Position numbers and translations under genes: made by a program. Positions 45,006-51,478 of a DNA stretch of 60,217 bases are shown in pieces. The DNA lies in the IMG/VR virus record IMGVR_UViG_3300021962_000113, positions 1 to 60,217 of that record; one strand, written 5' to 3'. The notes under the pieces are model-generated. The model worked only from the letters and a program-made list of their open reading frames with translations. It was not told where the DNA came from and did no database searches. Within the stretch, counting starts at the first letter, position 1; every line of letters starts with the position of its first letter. This stretch comes from a virus.

Positions 45006-46196
45006 TTAGAGTTGAGCAGCAAATTTACGGGTAAGAGATTTTCTTTCCTCTAGGCCAATTGTACCACCATTAATTTTTTTAGTCAAAGCCAGGATAACCG
45101 CATCACTAACTCCTAGATCACATACTGACCATAGTTTGTTGCGTTCGAAGAAGAATAGCGCTGACTCAAAGGCTAGTTCTCCTGCTACTAGATCTGGATT
45201 ATCCATAATCTCTGGGCGACCGCAGAATTTTGCAAATGCGGTATAATTATCTTTTCCGGTTAACTGAAGAGCGCCGCGTCCACGATACTTGTATCCGTCT
45301 CCAGAAGACTCAGGACCATTACCCATTCTATTGGCATATACTTTATTAGCAATCTTTTCTGGATTACGAGCATAGCCTGCTGTAGAAGCAATAGTTGGGA
45401 AGTACTTGCGGAAAGTACTATTTAATCCTTTATCTGAATAGTTTAGGTTTTCTGAGAAAGCCTTGAAATGTCCACTTTCGTGACAGGTCTGAGCAAAGAA
45501 GTGAGCCGCTCTAGCAGGAGTCATTTTGAAATGGGCCATCGCCGCTTTCATAGTTCCTGGGCCAAAAGCTCCGTCTGCTGTTACACCACATTTTTCTTGT
45601 AGTGCTGCAATAGGATTCTTTGATTTAACGGCTGTGGCTACTGCAGCTACTGCTACTGTTGCCGCTACAGGCGCTGCTGACATGACCTTATCTTTTAGTT
45701 CCAAAGGAACGGTGGAAGGGTCGAAGTCCGCGACTGGCGTATAAACGGTGCCGCCTTTTGCTGATTTAGTAGCAATTAGGCGCTGTCCTCTATTATTACC
45801 ATTGCGCTTTAAAGAGGCATGAACCCATCCTGAGTTAGCTCCTTCTTTAGCGCTATAAAATTCTAAGATGACCTGGTCGAATACTAAATGATCCGCTACC
45901 CAGTCTGCTAGCTCTTTATTGGAGATACCAGGTACCTCGAAGTCAATAGCCTCACCATTACAGTGCTGCGAAGTCTTTGAACCCTTAACCTTAGCATTTA
46001 CGGCTGGAGACCTGTAACAAGAATTTACTTTTACTGGCTTTCCGTAGTGTGAACGAACCTTCTCAAGAATATTTTCACATACGTGTCTCATATTCTCAAT
46101 ATGTTCTTGAGTTGGCATATTGGAAAGTCCTAGCTTCTTAGCCGTAGGAGATGCAGTTAGCTCTTCTAGGGTAAAATGTTCCGTAATTTTGGTCAT
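45006..46196 (-). CDS. Endolysin: M15 peptidase + PG-binding + GH19 glycosidase
   Basis: A 396-residue modular lysin. Residues 1-145 are an M15-type D,D-carboxypeptidase-like domain with zinc ligands H78, D85 (SQHCNGEAIDF) and H126 (WVHASL). Residues about 170-185 are an Ala/Val-rich linker. Residues about 193-220 are a short PG-binding-1 motif (LQEKCGVTADGAFGPGTM). Residues 221-396 are a GH19 chitinase/lysozyme-like domain with catalytic E240 (CHESGHF) and GYKYRGRGALQLTG. Two catalytic activities (peptide and glycan bonds) in one lysin are not rare but the combination is elaborate. There is no signal peptide, so it needs a holin. Confidence 0.92.
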   Translation of the reverse strand: MTKITEHFTLEELTASPTAKKLGLSNMPTQEHIENMRHVCENILEKVRSHYGKPVKVNSCYRSPAVNAKVKGSKTSQHCNGEAIDFEVPGISNKELADWVADHLVFDQVILEFYSAKEGANSGWVHASLKRNGNNRGQRLIATKSAKGGTVYTPVADFDPSTVPLELKDKVMSAAPVAATVAVAAVATAVKSKNPIAALQEKCGVTADGAFGPGTMKAAMAHFKMTPARAAHFFAQTCHESGHFKAFSENLNYSDKGLNSTFRKYFPTIASTAGYARNPEKIANKVYANRMGNGPESSGDGYKYRGRGALQLTGKDNYTAFAKFCGRPEIMDNPDLVAGELAFESALFFFERNKLWSVCDLGVSDAVILALTKKINGGTIGLEERKSLTRKFAAQL

Positions 46197-46468
46197 TACT
46201 TCACCTTTTTAGCTAGTTTAGTTACCTGAGTCGCTGTCTTCTTTAGCTCGGTCTTAGCAATGGTTAAATCAGCTACATCTACTTTACCATCCTTATTAAG
46301 GTCTAGTGCGAGTTGTGCGTCTTTAACATCTAGCTTGCCGTCTTTATTGAAGTCTAGCATTTCTTTAGCTTGTGCTTCGAATGAGCCGTTTAATTTATTT
46401 CCTAGTGCGATGCCTACTAAAATACCGGCTAGAAACGCTAGGACTGCTGCTATAATAATTGTTGTCAT
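46196..46468 (-). CDS. Membrane-anchored protein with two EF-hand/dockerin-like loops
   Basis: A 90-residue protein with an N-terminal membrane segment (residues 3-22). It is followed by two canonical 12-residue calcium loops, DFNKDGKLDVKD (39-50) and DLNKDGKVDVAD (56-67), spaced as in dockerin/EF-hand pairs, and a basic tail. It shares its boundary base with the endolysin gene, so it belongs to the lysis group. It could sense calcium or pair with another membrane protein; holin-regulator or spanin-like roles are guesses. Confidence 0.8.
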   Translation of the reverse strand: MTTIIIAAVLAFLAGILVGIALGNKLNGSFEAQAKEMLDFNKDGKLDVKDAQLALDLNKDGKVDVADLTIAKTELKKTATQVTKLAKKVK

Positions 46469-46478
46469 TTATATCTCC

Positions 46479-46844
46479 TTAGAACGGACCGTGGTCTTCG
46501 TCATCATCGTCTTGTGTTATTTCTACGGCATCAGGGAGTGCAGGCATCTTAAAATCTGCGTAATTAGTTGTTCCCATCTGTTGCTGCTTGATATTTGGAT
46601 CGAAAGTTTCAGTCTTCATACCCATCATAGTAGCAAAGGAGCCTACAAACGCACCTATAACCATACTAAATGCTGGACCTATAATTTTAAAGATCTCGTT
46701 GTTGTCTATCATCGCGTTAGGTAGAAATAATCCTACTAGTAGAACCAGGACAACGCCAAGCATTACGGAAGCTAAAGTCACCGCCATCAGCCATAGAACA
46801 CGAAGCTGTACGACCACTTTTGTGTCTTCTATACTCTGCGACAC
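46479..46844 (-). CDS. Two-TM holin-like membrane protein
   Basis: A protein of about 121 residues with two strong membrane segments (VLWLMAVTLASVMLGVVLVL; IIGPAFSMVIGAFVGSFATM) joined by a short acidic loop, and an acidic C-terminus (DDDDEDHGPF). This fits a class II holin. GTG 46844 with CCGGAG seven bases upstream begins 5 bases after the preceding stop and is preferred to the TTG at 46865. It lies immediately before the EF-hand and endolysin genes. Confidence 0.7.
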   Translation of the reverse strand: MSQSIEDTKVVVQLRVLWLMAVTLASVMLGVVLVLLVGLFLPNAMIDNNEIFKIIGPAFSMVIGAFVGSFATMMGMKTETFDPNIKQQQMGTTNYADFKMPALPDAVEITQDDDDEDHGPF

Positions 46845-46848
46845 AGGC

Positions 46849-47010
46849 TTACTCCGGAAGAACAACAGTTTCTTCCTCTACGGGTGCTTCTACTACTGCC
46901 GGTACTTCTTCTACCACTGCAGGTGCTTCTTGGGTTAAAGGCACTTTATAGACTAGCTTGTCGCCTTCATATCCCATTTTTTGATTACGCTTAATATATT
47001 CAATAACCAT
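46849..47010 (-). CDS. Short acidic protein (53 aa) in lysis cluster
   Basis: A 53-residue ORF starting MVIEYIKRNQKMGYEG and ending in Ala/Val/Glu/Pro repeats (VVEEVPAVVEAPVEEE). It overlaps the end of the preceding gene by 11 bases and ends 5 bases before the holin-like gene. The Pro/Glu/Val-rich tail resembles that of the 102-aa head protein. No function recognised; too short for most gene callers. Confidence 0.6.
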   Translation of the reverse strand: MVIEYIKRNQKMGYEGDKLVYKVPLTQEAPAVVEEVPAVVEAPVEEETVVLPE

Positions 47011-47653
47011 TGTTTAGGTATCCTGTAACACTCTTTGCTAATACGGAAGTTCTACGAAGAGTAACGTCATCAGCTGTCGTGTTGCTTTCTGAAAACCCAA
47101 CGACCATTATGCCGATAGGATAGTTCAGTAAATTTACTAGTGGACATACCACTGCTTTGTTTAACTTGTGCGCTTTGAAATATCTACGAGTAGAAGTATC
47201 TACTGGTGAATACAGCACTATACACTCCGGTTTGTCTATACGTTGCCAAACCTGACGTAAGCTTCTATTCATAGCTGAGATGGGTTCATCTATATCGGGC
47301 TCGTGCCCATCATCATCCGAGGGATCTACATAATAAGTTGTTGAGACATTAGTAAAAGGTATCCCTGTTAAATCATGTCGCCCATTATGAAATTGCTTAA
47401 TAATAACATTATCAGCTTTCGTATATACCCTAAGGTCTTCTATGCTTTTATTTATAATGTCTGTACTATGCAATTGAGCTTTGAATCTTGCTGCTTGTTG
47501 GTCGGGTGTAACTACTAAGCTCTGTATCGTGTTATAGCTCTTCACGCCTACATAAGAGGCAAAGACTATAAATACAGCCACCATAGTAGCTACTGGCTTC
47601 GCGGACAGGGAATCTATAAGTGCTTTGACAGCCTTACTTAGATCCTTTATCAT
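47000..47653 (-). CDS. Membrane-anchored GAF-like domain protein
   Basis: A 217-residue protein with one N-terminal membrane segment (AKPVATMVAVFIVFASYVGV, about 18-37) and a soluble C-terminal domain. Residues about 70-200 (VYTKADNVIIKQFHNGRHDL; CIVLYSPVDTSTRRYFKAH; LLNYPIGIMVVGFSES) have the strand-helix order of a GAF/PAS-like sensory fold. Similar QFHNG-containing proteins occur in lytic clusters of aquatic phages, without known function. It overlaps both neighbours. The fold assignment is from pattern only. Confidence 0.6.
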   Translation of the reverse strand: MIKDLSKAVKALIDSLSAKPVATMVAVFIVFASYVGVKSYNTIQSLVVTPDQQAARFKAQLHSTDIINKSIEDLRVYTKADNVIIKQFHNGRHDLTGIPFTNVSTTYYVDPSDDDGHEPDIDEPISAMNRSLRQVWQRIDKPECIVLYSPVDTSTRRYFKAHKLNKAVVCPLVNLLNYPIGIMVVGFSESNTTADDVTLRRTSVLAKSVTGYLNNGY

Positions 47654-48062
47654 TTGTTAATAGTTTTTCCATCAACTGTCCATAGTTTCCTTGGCCAAAG
47701 TTAGCAATATTAACTGTGGGGCCACCATTTCCATTCTCCTGCTTCAGCTCGTCCATTCTTATCTTATGAGCAAACTGTAACAGCTCTAGTAAGTCCTTCG
47801 AGGTATACATACCGGACTCTTCTGCTTCTTCAAGTTTAGCGTCAATCATCCGGTCGAGAACCTGTCCCAACTTATGTCTATTTCTAAAGCCCCTATCAAG
47901 ATAGACGCCCGTTATATAGTCTTTAACATCCTTGCGCTCTAATAGCTGAATAACTTGATATTCAGGAACTTGAAGCTGGTTAGCCGTTTCCTGTGCGGAA
48001 CCATATTCAAGATAGGCGTTTGCAATGTCAAGACATTCTGGAGTAAGTGCGATTTGTGTCAT
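47634..48062 (-). CDS. Probable terminase small subunit; leaderless start
   Basis: A 142-residue helical protein. The N-terminal part (CLDIANAYLEYGSAQETANQLQ; region about residues 10-35) looks like a helix-turn-helix, followed by long charged helices (LGQVLDRMIDAKLEEAEESG) and a Gly/Asn-rich C-terminus, the usual form of small terminase subunits. It is the first gene of the late operon. ATG 48062 is one base downstream of the predicted start of transcription from the promoter at 48070-48098, so the mRNA would be leaderless; upstream ATGs lie inside the promoter. Confidence 0.6.
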   Translation of the reverse strand: MTQIALTPECLDIANAYLEYGSAQETANQLQVPEYQVIQLLERKDVKDYITGVYLDRGFRNRHKLGQVLDRMIDAKLEEAEESGMYTSKDLLELLQFAHKIRMDELKQENGNGGPTVNIANFGQGNYGQLMEKLLTNDKGSK

Positions 48063-48069
48063 AATGTGC

Positions 48070-48098
48070 ATTATAACAGCAAGGGGATTGTGGGTCAA
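48070..48098 (-). promoter_or_regulatory. Late-operon promoter TTGACC-17-TATAAT
   Basis: On the minus strand TTGACC (48098-48093) and a perfect TATAAT (48075-48070) are 17 bases apart. The first transcribed base should be about 48063, directly at the terminase small subunit ATG. It is back to back with the plus-strand promoter at 48153-48181. Confidence 0.82.
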
Positions 48099-48152
48099 GC
48101 TATTTTTAGGCTAGGTGCCGGTATAGGCGATTCAACTCGCAAAATATTTATC

Positions 48153-48181
48153 TTGACTTTCGTTCGTGGATGATGTATATT
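48153..48181 (+). promoter_or_regulatory. Promoter TTGACT-17-TATATT for leaderless gene
   Basis: TTGACT (48153-48158) and TATATT (48176-48181) with a 17-base spacer. The expected transcription start is 48188, the A of the ATG of the next gene. It forms a divergent pair with the late promoter. Confidence 0.72.
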
Positions 48182-48187
48182 AACAAA

Positions 48188-48313
48188 ATGGAAATAGAAA
48201 CATTAAAGAGCATTTCAGAGGCATTGCTGCCGCTGGACGATATTAACGAGCAGTGGGAGCAATCCTGGAAAGCAATAGAGGAGTTTTTAGATGAACTACA
48301 TATTAGCAGGTAA
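48188..48313 (+). CDS. Small hypothetical protein (41 aa), leaderless
   Basis: A 41-residue acidic helical ORF (MEIETLKSISEALLPLDDIN...) whose ATG coincides with the predicted +1 of the promoter at 48153-48181. There is no upstream ribosome binding site, so a leaderless mRNA is implied. It overlaps the next gene by 23 bases, whose site GAGGAG lies in its coding sequence. Function unknown; first gene of the rightward arm. Confidence 0.5.
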   Translation: MEIETLKSISEALLPLDDINEQWEQSWKAIEEFLDELHISR

Positions 48314-48425
48314 TCGTCCAGGCTGGAGTCTAGAAGGTCTGAGAAGAGAAGATAGAGGTGAATACAGCTTCTTTTATAGGGGCGACAAGTGTGTACGAGT
48401 AATCGCGACCTGGCTACTCGCCTAA
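48291..48425 (+). CDS. Small hypothetical protein (44 aa)
   Basis: A 44-residue ORF (MNYILAGNRPGWSLEGLRRE) with a good GAGGAG site eight bases before its ATG, nested at the end of the leaderless gene. Composition is basic and aromatic with one cysteine. No family recognised. Confidence 0.5.
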   Translation: MNYILAGNRPGWSLEGLRREDRGEYSFFYRGDKCVRVIATWLLA

Positions 48426-48428
48426 TGT

Positions 48429-48457
48429 TTGGTTTCCGCGACGCGATTTTTTAAAAT
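48429..48457 (+). promoter_or_regulatory. Weak promoter TTGGTT-17-TAAAAT
   Basis: TTGGTT and TAAAAT with a 17-base spacer lie just ahead of the SGNH gene. The -35 box is poor, so this is tentative. Confidence 0.35.
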
Positions 48458-48469
48458 GGAGAAAAGTTT

Positions 48470-48886
48470 ATGTTAGAATGTTTAATTTTGGGCGACTCGA
48501 TTGCAGTCGGTACAAAAATGTTCGCCCCTCAGGAGTGCGTCTCCTATGCTAAGGGCGGATTTAACTCTTGGCAGTGGAATCGGCGTTGGGGTACGAGTCC
48601 TGTCGAGGCTAAAACGGTGGTGATTAGTTTGGGAGCGAATGATCACGCGGGTGTGAAGACGGAAGCGGAGCTGCTGAAGCTTCGTAAGCGAATTCGGGCG
48701 TCTAGAGTGGTGTGGATTATGCCTCCTTGTAACGCGAGATTCTGTAAGTTGGGCGTAAATACGGTGGTTCGTAGCGTGGCGGTGAGCTACGGGGACAGAA
48801 CGATCTCGACGAGTTACTTGCAACCGGATAAAATCCACCCTAGCTGGCGTGGATATAAAGAATTGGTGAGGTTGGCTGGTATTTAG
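48470..48886 (+). CDS. SGNH/GDSL-family hydrolase
   Basis: A 138-residue minimal SGNH hydrolase. Block I is LILGDSIAVG (nucleophile S10), block II glycine follows in YAKGGFNSW, block III is SLGAND (N57), and block V is DKIHPS with D120 and H123. The family includes lipases, esterases, thioesterases and carbohydrate deacetylases. There is no signal peptide, so it acts in the cytoplasm or is a virion cargo. A GGAG site precedes the ATG. The substrate cannot be predicted; deacylation of a host surface sugar or of a lipid are possibilities. Confidence 0.82.
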   Translation: MLECLILGDSIAVGTKMFAPQECVSYAKGGFNSWQWNRRWGTSPVEAKTVVISLGANDHAGVKTEAELLKLRKRIRASRVVWIMPPCNARFCKLGVNTVVRSVAVSYGDRTISTSYLQPDKIHPSWRGYKELVRLAGI

Positions 48887-48905
48887 CACCTTAGTCGGTG
48901 TTTTT
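48887..48905 (+). terminator. Short hairpin plus T-run after SGNH gene
   Basis: CACC and GGTG form a 4-bp stem with a 6-base loop, followed by TTTTT. It is weak, but the position directly after the stop supports partial termination. Confidence 0.4.
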
Positions 48906-48965
48906 ACCCAAAGTGGTACGTGCGGAGTAGTCTGAGCGTGTTAGGAATCAACTAGTCTAACAACC

Positions 48966-48994
48966 CCCATACCATACCCGCCCCCTCCTGTCAA
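48966..48994 (-). promoter_or_regulatory. Weak minus-strand promoter TTGACA-17-TATGGG
   Basis: A perfect TTGACA (48994-48989) with a poor -10 preceded by TGG (extended -10-like). It is back to back with the plus-strand promoter at 49030-49058, as for the other units of this region. Confidence 0.35.
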
Positions 48995-49029
48995 GCATTA
49001 TTTTTATTTTATTTTTTTTATTTTTTATA

Positions 49030-49058
49030 TTGACAAGGCAAGCGGTCATTGGTATAAG
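49030..49058 (+). promoter_or_regulatory. Promoter TTGACA-17-TATAAG with conserved leader
   Basis: TTGACA (49030-49035) and TATAAG (49053-49058), 17-base spacer, followed by the leader GTGCATCAAGACAGAAGGA that recurs before other genes. Drives the membrane protein gene at 49087. Confidence 0.8.
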
Positions 49059-49086
49059 GGTGCATCAAGACAGAAGGACTAAGACT

Positions 49087-49269
49087 ATGGTTGAATATGT
49101 TGTTTCTCTTATCGTTTACTTTGCATCTATCGCTGGCGTGTTTGTGTGCTTGTGGGGCATGGTTCAGATGCGGGATGACCGCAAGATGGTTTGGTTTTTT
49201 ACTCTGACCTCATTTGTTTTTATGTTTACAATGTGGCTTGGCGTTACTATGTTTCAGAATATGGCATAA
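49087..49269 (+). CDS. Small two-TM membrane protein (60 aa)
   Basis: A 60-residue protein starting MVEYVVSLIVYFASIAG, with two membrane segments (about 4-23 and 34-54) separated by a charged turn (QMRDDRKM). The frame continues upstream, but the region contains the promoter; ATG 49087 follows AAGGA at 8 bases. Function unknown; early membrane proteins of phages often target host envelope functions. Confidence 0.7.
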   Translation: MVEYVVSLIVYFASIAGVFVCLWGMVQMRDDRKMVWFFTLTSFVFMFTMWLGVTMFQNMA

Positions 49270-49280
49270 GGAAAATGGAC

Positions 49281-49478
49281 ATGGAATTTGAATCTTGGCT
49301 TGCCGCCGTTGACAAGGCTTTCAATCGCATTACTGGCATGAGCCGCGATTGTTGGCCTGACCAAGATTATTGGTCAATGTATGATGCAGGCGACACGCCA
49401 ACGGAAGCGGCCATTGCCGCAATCGAAAATGAATATGGCGAGGAAGGCTTAGAAGCCTTCGGCCTTCAACTAGCATAG
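49281..49478 (+). CDS. Small acidic hypothetical protein (65 aa)
   Basis: An acidic protein of 65 residues (MEFESWLAAVDKAFNRITGM) with a Trp/Asp/Tyr-rich centre (RDCWPDQDYWSMYDAGD) and a helical end (AIAAIENEYGEEGLEAFG). ATG 49281 is best spaced from AAGGA; ATG 49275 is the alternative. It lies in one unit with the membrane protein upstream. The centre is loosely like the WEDQDIW part of the gene at 58584. Confidence 0.65.
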   Translation: MEFESWLAAVDKAFNRITGMSRDCWPDQDYWSMYDAGDTPTEAAIAAIENEYGEEGLEAFGLQLA

Positions 49479-49491
49479 AAGGGAAAGAATA

Positions 49492-49632
49492 ATGGTTACG
49501 CCAATACAAGCGGCCCCAATGGGCAAGACCTATCGCGTATCATCCGAAAGCGCATGGCCCTTGCGAGGACTGGACGGCAAGACCTTTGCCGAACGGCGCA
49601 AAGAAAAAGACAATGGCCCTAGCAAAAGCTAG
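49492..49632 (+). CDS. Small basic hypothetical protein (46 aa)
   Basis: A 46-residue ORF (MVTPIQAAPMGKTYRVSSES) with a basic C-terminus (AERRKEKD). It follows the 65-aa gene by 13 bases with GGGAAAG as ribosome site. Its stop lies within a hairpin (49615-49636). No family recognised. Confidence 0.5.
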   Translation: MVTPIQAAPMGKTYRVSSESAWPLRGLDGKTFAERRKEKDNGPSKS

Positions 49633-49640
49633 GGCCTATT
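49615..49640 (+). terminator. Hairpin overlapping stop of 46-aa gene
   Basis: GGCCCTAGC-AAAA-GCTAGGGCC is a perfect 9-bp stem with a 4-base loop. Only a short TATT tail follows, so termination may be partial. It separates this unit from the minus-strand promoter at 49669-49698. Confidence 0.55.
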
Positions 49641-49668
49641 GGCGCCAAAAATTTTGCACGCTACCTTA

Positions 49669-49698
49669 AATGTAGCACGTGCGACTAGGGCCTGTCAA
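49669..49698 (-). promoter_or_regulatory. Minus-strand promoter TTGACA-18-TACATT (class A)
   Basis: A perfect TTGACA (49698-49693) and weak TACATT. The first transcribed region holds GTAGCG, CAAAATTTTT and GGCGCC, shared with the copies at 50404 and 51819. It is divergent from the promoter at 49733. Confidence 0.5.
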
Positions 49699-49732
49699 TA
49701 GCATTTATTTTTTATTTTTGCGATTTTTTCTG

Positions 49733-49761
49733 TTGACACTATGGCAAGGCATTGGTAAAAG
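49733..49761 (+). promoter_or_regulatory. Promoter TTGACA-17-TAAAAG with conserved leader
   Basis: TTGACA (49733-49738) and TAAAAG (49756-49761) followed by GTGCATCAAGACGGAAGG, the conserved leader carrying the ribosome binding site of the HAD gene. Confidence 0.72.
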
Positions 49762-49788
49762 AGTGCATCAAGACGGAAGGAAAAACAA

Positions 49789-50271
49789 ATGGCTTATGTA
49801 ATTTTTGACCTCGACGGCACTGTGATTGATTCGACGCATCGCCAAGCGACTAAGGCTGATGGCTCGCTTGACCTTGACCATTGGATTGAGCGCAACAAGC
49901 CAGAAATGATTATGCGCGATTCGCTTTTGCCATTGTCTCGCGTTATGCGTATCATCAAAGCAAACGGCCATAAGGTTATCGTTTGCACTGCCCGCTCTTA
50001 TCAAATTGCTGATGAGGAATTTTTGGCAATGCATGGCCTTGACTATGACGTTTATTTGTCACGCGCTGCTAAAGGCGATATGCGTGACGATGCCAGCCTT
50101 AAGGTTCAATTGCTTAATGATTACTTCACTGGCCTAGGCTTTCGGTCGGTTGAAGCTGCCAAGCCAATGATGTTTGACGATAACCTAAAGGTTATTGATG
50201 CAATGATTGCAATTGGCGTAACTTGCTATGATGCAAAATATGCTAACCACCGCCTTGCAAAGCGCGCTTAA
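49789..50271 (+). CDS. HAD-superfamily phosphatase (T4 Pnkp phosphatase-domain-like)
   Basis: A 160-residue HAD phosphatase. Motif I is FDLDGT (D7/D9), motif II VCTARS (T67), motif III lysine K105 (ASLKVQLL), and motif IV MFDDN (D130/D131). Size and cap-less layout match the 3'-phosphatase half of T4 polynucleotide kinase and related phage nucleotidases, which repair RNA/DNA ends or dephosphorylate nucleotides. It is a single-gene unit: own promoter, conserved leader, own terminator. All eight Gly codons are GGC, unlike the replication genes on the left. Confidence 0.85.
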   Translation: MAYVIFDLDGTVIDSTHRQATKADGSLDLDHWIERNKPEMIMRDSLLPLSRVMRIIKANGHKVIVCTARSYQIADEEFLAMHGLDYDVYLSRAAKGDMRDDASLKVQLLNDYFTGLGFRSVEAAKPMMFDDNLKVIDAMIAIGVTCYDAKYANHRLAKRA

Positions 50272-50275
50272 GGAA

Positions 50276-50308
50276 TAGGCGGGAGCAATCCCGCCTATTT
50301 TTTTTTTT
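50276..50308 (+). terminator. Strong rho-independent terminator after HAD gene
   Basis: TAGGCGGGA and TCCCGCCTA form a perfect 9-bp stem with a GCAA loop, followed by about eleven T residues. Confidence 0.92.
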
Positions 50309-50318
50309 ATTTTTCCTA

Positions 50319-50348
50319 TTGACAAGGCCAGGCCCACTATGGTATAAT
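50319..50348 (+). promoter_or_regulatory. Intergenic promoter TTGACA-18-TATAAT, face to face with a minus promoter
   Basis: Perfect -35 (50319-50324) and -10 (50343-50348) boxes with 18-base spacer. No coding start follows before the next promoter. The start (about 50355) faces that of the minus promoter at 50404-50433 (about 50397), so the first about 42 nt of the two transcripts are complementary. Confidence 0.8.
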
Positions 50349-50403
50349 GGGCTGATGCCCAAAATTCGCGCCAAAAGCGCCGAAAATTTTGCCCGCTACT
50401 ACC

Positions 50404-50433
50404 ATTATAGCACGCGCGGCTGGGTGCTGTCAA
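50404..50433 (-). promoter_or_regulatory. Minus-strand promoter TTGACA-18-TATAAT (class A)
   Basis: Perfect -35 (50433-50428) and -10 (50409-50404) boxes. The initial transcribed region has GTAGCG, CAAAATTTT and GGCGC like the copies at 49669 and 51819. It faces the promoter at 50319 and backs onto the one at 50499. Confidence 0.8.
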
Positions 50434-50498
50434 TAGGGAAAATGAAAAAATGCGATGAACGGTTCGTCGCATTTTTTGGCGTTTGGTGTTTTTTTCTC

Positions 50499-50527
50499 TT
50501 GCAAGCTTTGCCGATTGCGTCTAATAA
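50499..50527 (+). promoter_or_regulatory. Promoter TTGCAA-17-TAATAA
   Basis: TTGCAA (50499-50504) and TAATAA(T) (50522-50527), followed by GGTTCATCAAGAGGGG, a relative of the conserved leader. Drives the 103-aa gene at 50577. Confidence 0.6.
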
Positions 50528-50576
50528 TGGTTCATCAAGAGGGGATGGGCCTCTCCTGATAACGAAAGAAAATTTT

Positions 50577-50888
50577 ATGACTAAGGTTGTTGAAAAGAAT
50601 TACTCTGAAGCCCAAGAATCGGCTTTGCTTGCGGCTGGCGTTATTGATAACGCAAAGGCTTTGGAATTTGCCGAAAAATTCGGCAAGGATGTTCGCTCGA
50701 TTCGCGCTAAGGCGGTTCGCATGGGCATTTATAAGGCACAGCCCAAGGTTTCCAAGACTGGCGGTAAAATCGAATCCAAGGAAGCGATTGCTGCCGATAT
50801 TTCGGAAATCATTGGCAAGAGCCTTGAAGGTCTGGAAAAGGCCCCTAAGCTGGTTCTGCAAATTTTGCGGGAAAAGCTTTCGGCTTAA
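50577..50888 (+). CDS. HTH-like small phage protein, paralogue 1 (103 aa)
   Basis: A 103-residue protein (MTKVVEKNYSEAQESALLAA). The central block FAEKFGKDVRSIRAKAVRMG reads like a helix-turn-helix with a basic recognition helix. The end is helical (LEGLEKAPKLVLQILREKLS). It is clearly homologous to the gene at 53545 (same length, same order, long identical blocks), so the two are duplicates diverged mainly at synonymous positions. A DNA-binding or regulatory role is likely but unproven. It is a single-gene unit with its own promoter and terminator. Confidence 0.78.
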   Translation: MTKVVEKNYSEAQESALLAAGVIDNAKALEFAEKFGKDVRSIRAKAVRMGIYKAQPKVSKTGGKIESKEAIAADISEIIGKSLEGLEKAPKLVLQILREKLSA

Positions 50889-50910
50889 CCGATAAAATCT
50901 AAAGCCTAAC

Positions 50911-50942
50911 GGCGGGGAGAAATCCCCGCCATTTTTTTTTTG
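50911..50942 (+). terminator. Strong rho-independent terminator
   Basis: GGCGGGGA-GAAA-TCCCCGCC, perfect 8-bp stem, followed by about nine T residues, ends the paralogue-1 unit. Confidence 0.92.
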
Positions 50943-50961
50943 TTTTTTGCAATTTTTCCTA

Positions 50962-50990
50962 TTGACAAGGCCCGACCAATATGGTATAAT
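50962..50990 (+). promoter_or_regulatory. Intergenic promoter TTGACA-17-TATAAT, face to face
   Basis: Perfect boxes at 50962-50967 and 50985-50990. The predicted start (about 50997) faces that of the minus promoter at 51036-51064 (about 51029). No gene starts in between; the segment has GGCGCC and a GCACC-GATA-GGTGC hairpin. Confidence 0.82.
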
Positions 50991-51035
50991 GGGGTGATGC
51001 GCTGAAGGCGCCAAAGCACCGATAGGTGCGCCGAA

Positions 51036-51064
51036 ATTATACCAGATTTCCGCGTGCCTGTCAA
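51036..51064 (-). promoter_or_regulatory. Minus-strand promoter TTGACA-17-TATAAT (class B)
   Basis: Perfect boxes (51064-51059 and 51041-51036), followed within a few bases by CGGCGC. Faces the promoter at 50962 and is back to back with that at 51122. Confidence 0.82.
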
Positions 51065-51121
51065 GCAAAAAAATTCGATTGAACAAACTTTTTTAATCGG
51101 TTTTTTCCATCAATAAATCGC

Positions 51122-51150
51122 TTGCAATAGGGGCAGGGATTGGCTATAAA
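51122..51150 (+). promoter_or_regulatory. Promoter TTGCAA-17-TATAAA
   Basis: TTGCAA (51122-51127) and TATAAA (51145-51150) precede the membrane protein gene at 51177. Confidence 0.62.
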
Positions 51151-51176
51151 GAGGCATGGAAACGAAAGGAAACGAA

Positions 51177-51464
51177 ATGAAAAAAATGTTCAATAAAATC
51201 AAGGAGATGCCAAAATCCGAATTGTGCGGCTGGCTTGGCATGATACTTGTGCAATCGGCAACATTGCCTACCACAATTTCGGTTCTGCTAGGCTATAGCG
51301 ACAAATTGCCGCCTATTTCTATGGTTCTGCTAGTCTGGGCTGGCTTGGCGCTTTACTTTGTCCGCGCTTTCAAGAATAAAGATGTTCTTTATATGGTATC
51401 TAACGGATTCGGTTTTTTCGTTAATACTATTCTACTCGCCCTAATCGTTTATCCTCAATACTAA
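51177..51464 (+). CDS. Three-TM small membrane protein (SemiSWEET/PQ-loop-like pattern)
   Basis: A 95-residue protein with three predicted membrane helices (about residues 19-38, 45-63, 72-92). The first helix contains CGWLGMILVQSATLPTTISV and the third VSNGFGFFVNTILLALIV, a pattern like the three-helix repeat of SemiSWEET/PQ-loop transporters (proline in helix 1, Asn in helix 3). Homology is uncertain and the PQ pair is PT here. ATG 51177 follows AAAGGA; the frame opens at 51156. It could alter solute transport or the membrane of the host. Confidence 0.68.
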   Translation: MKKMFNKIKEMPKSELCGWLGMILVQSATLPTTISVLLGYSDKLPPISMVLLVWAGLALYFVRAFKNKDVLYMVSNGFGFFVNTILLALIVYPQY

Positions 51465-51478
51465 GGAAAGGAAAGAAA

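Noticed and set aside
38020-48098. The curli cassette as host chromosomal contamination
   Set aside because: It is flanked on both sides by phage lysis and packaging genes on the same strand, with overlapping or abutting genes and similar base composition.
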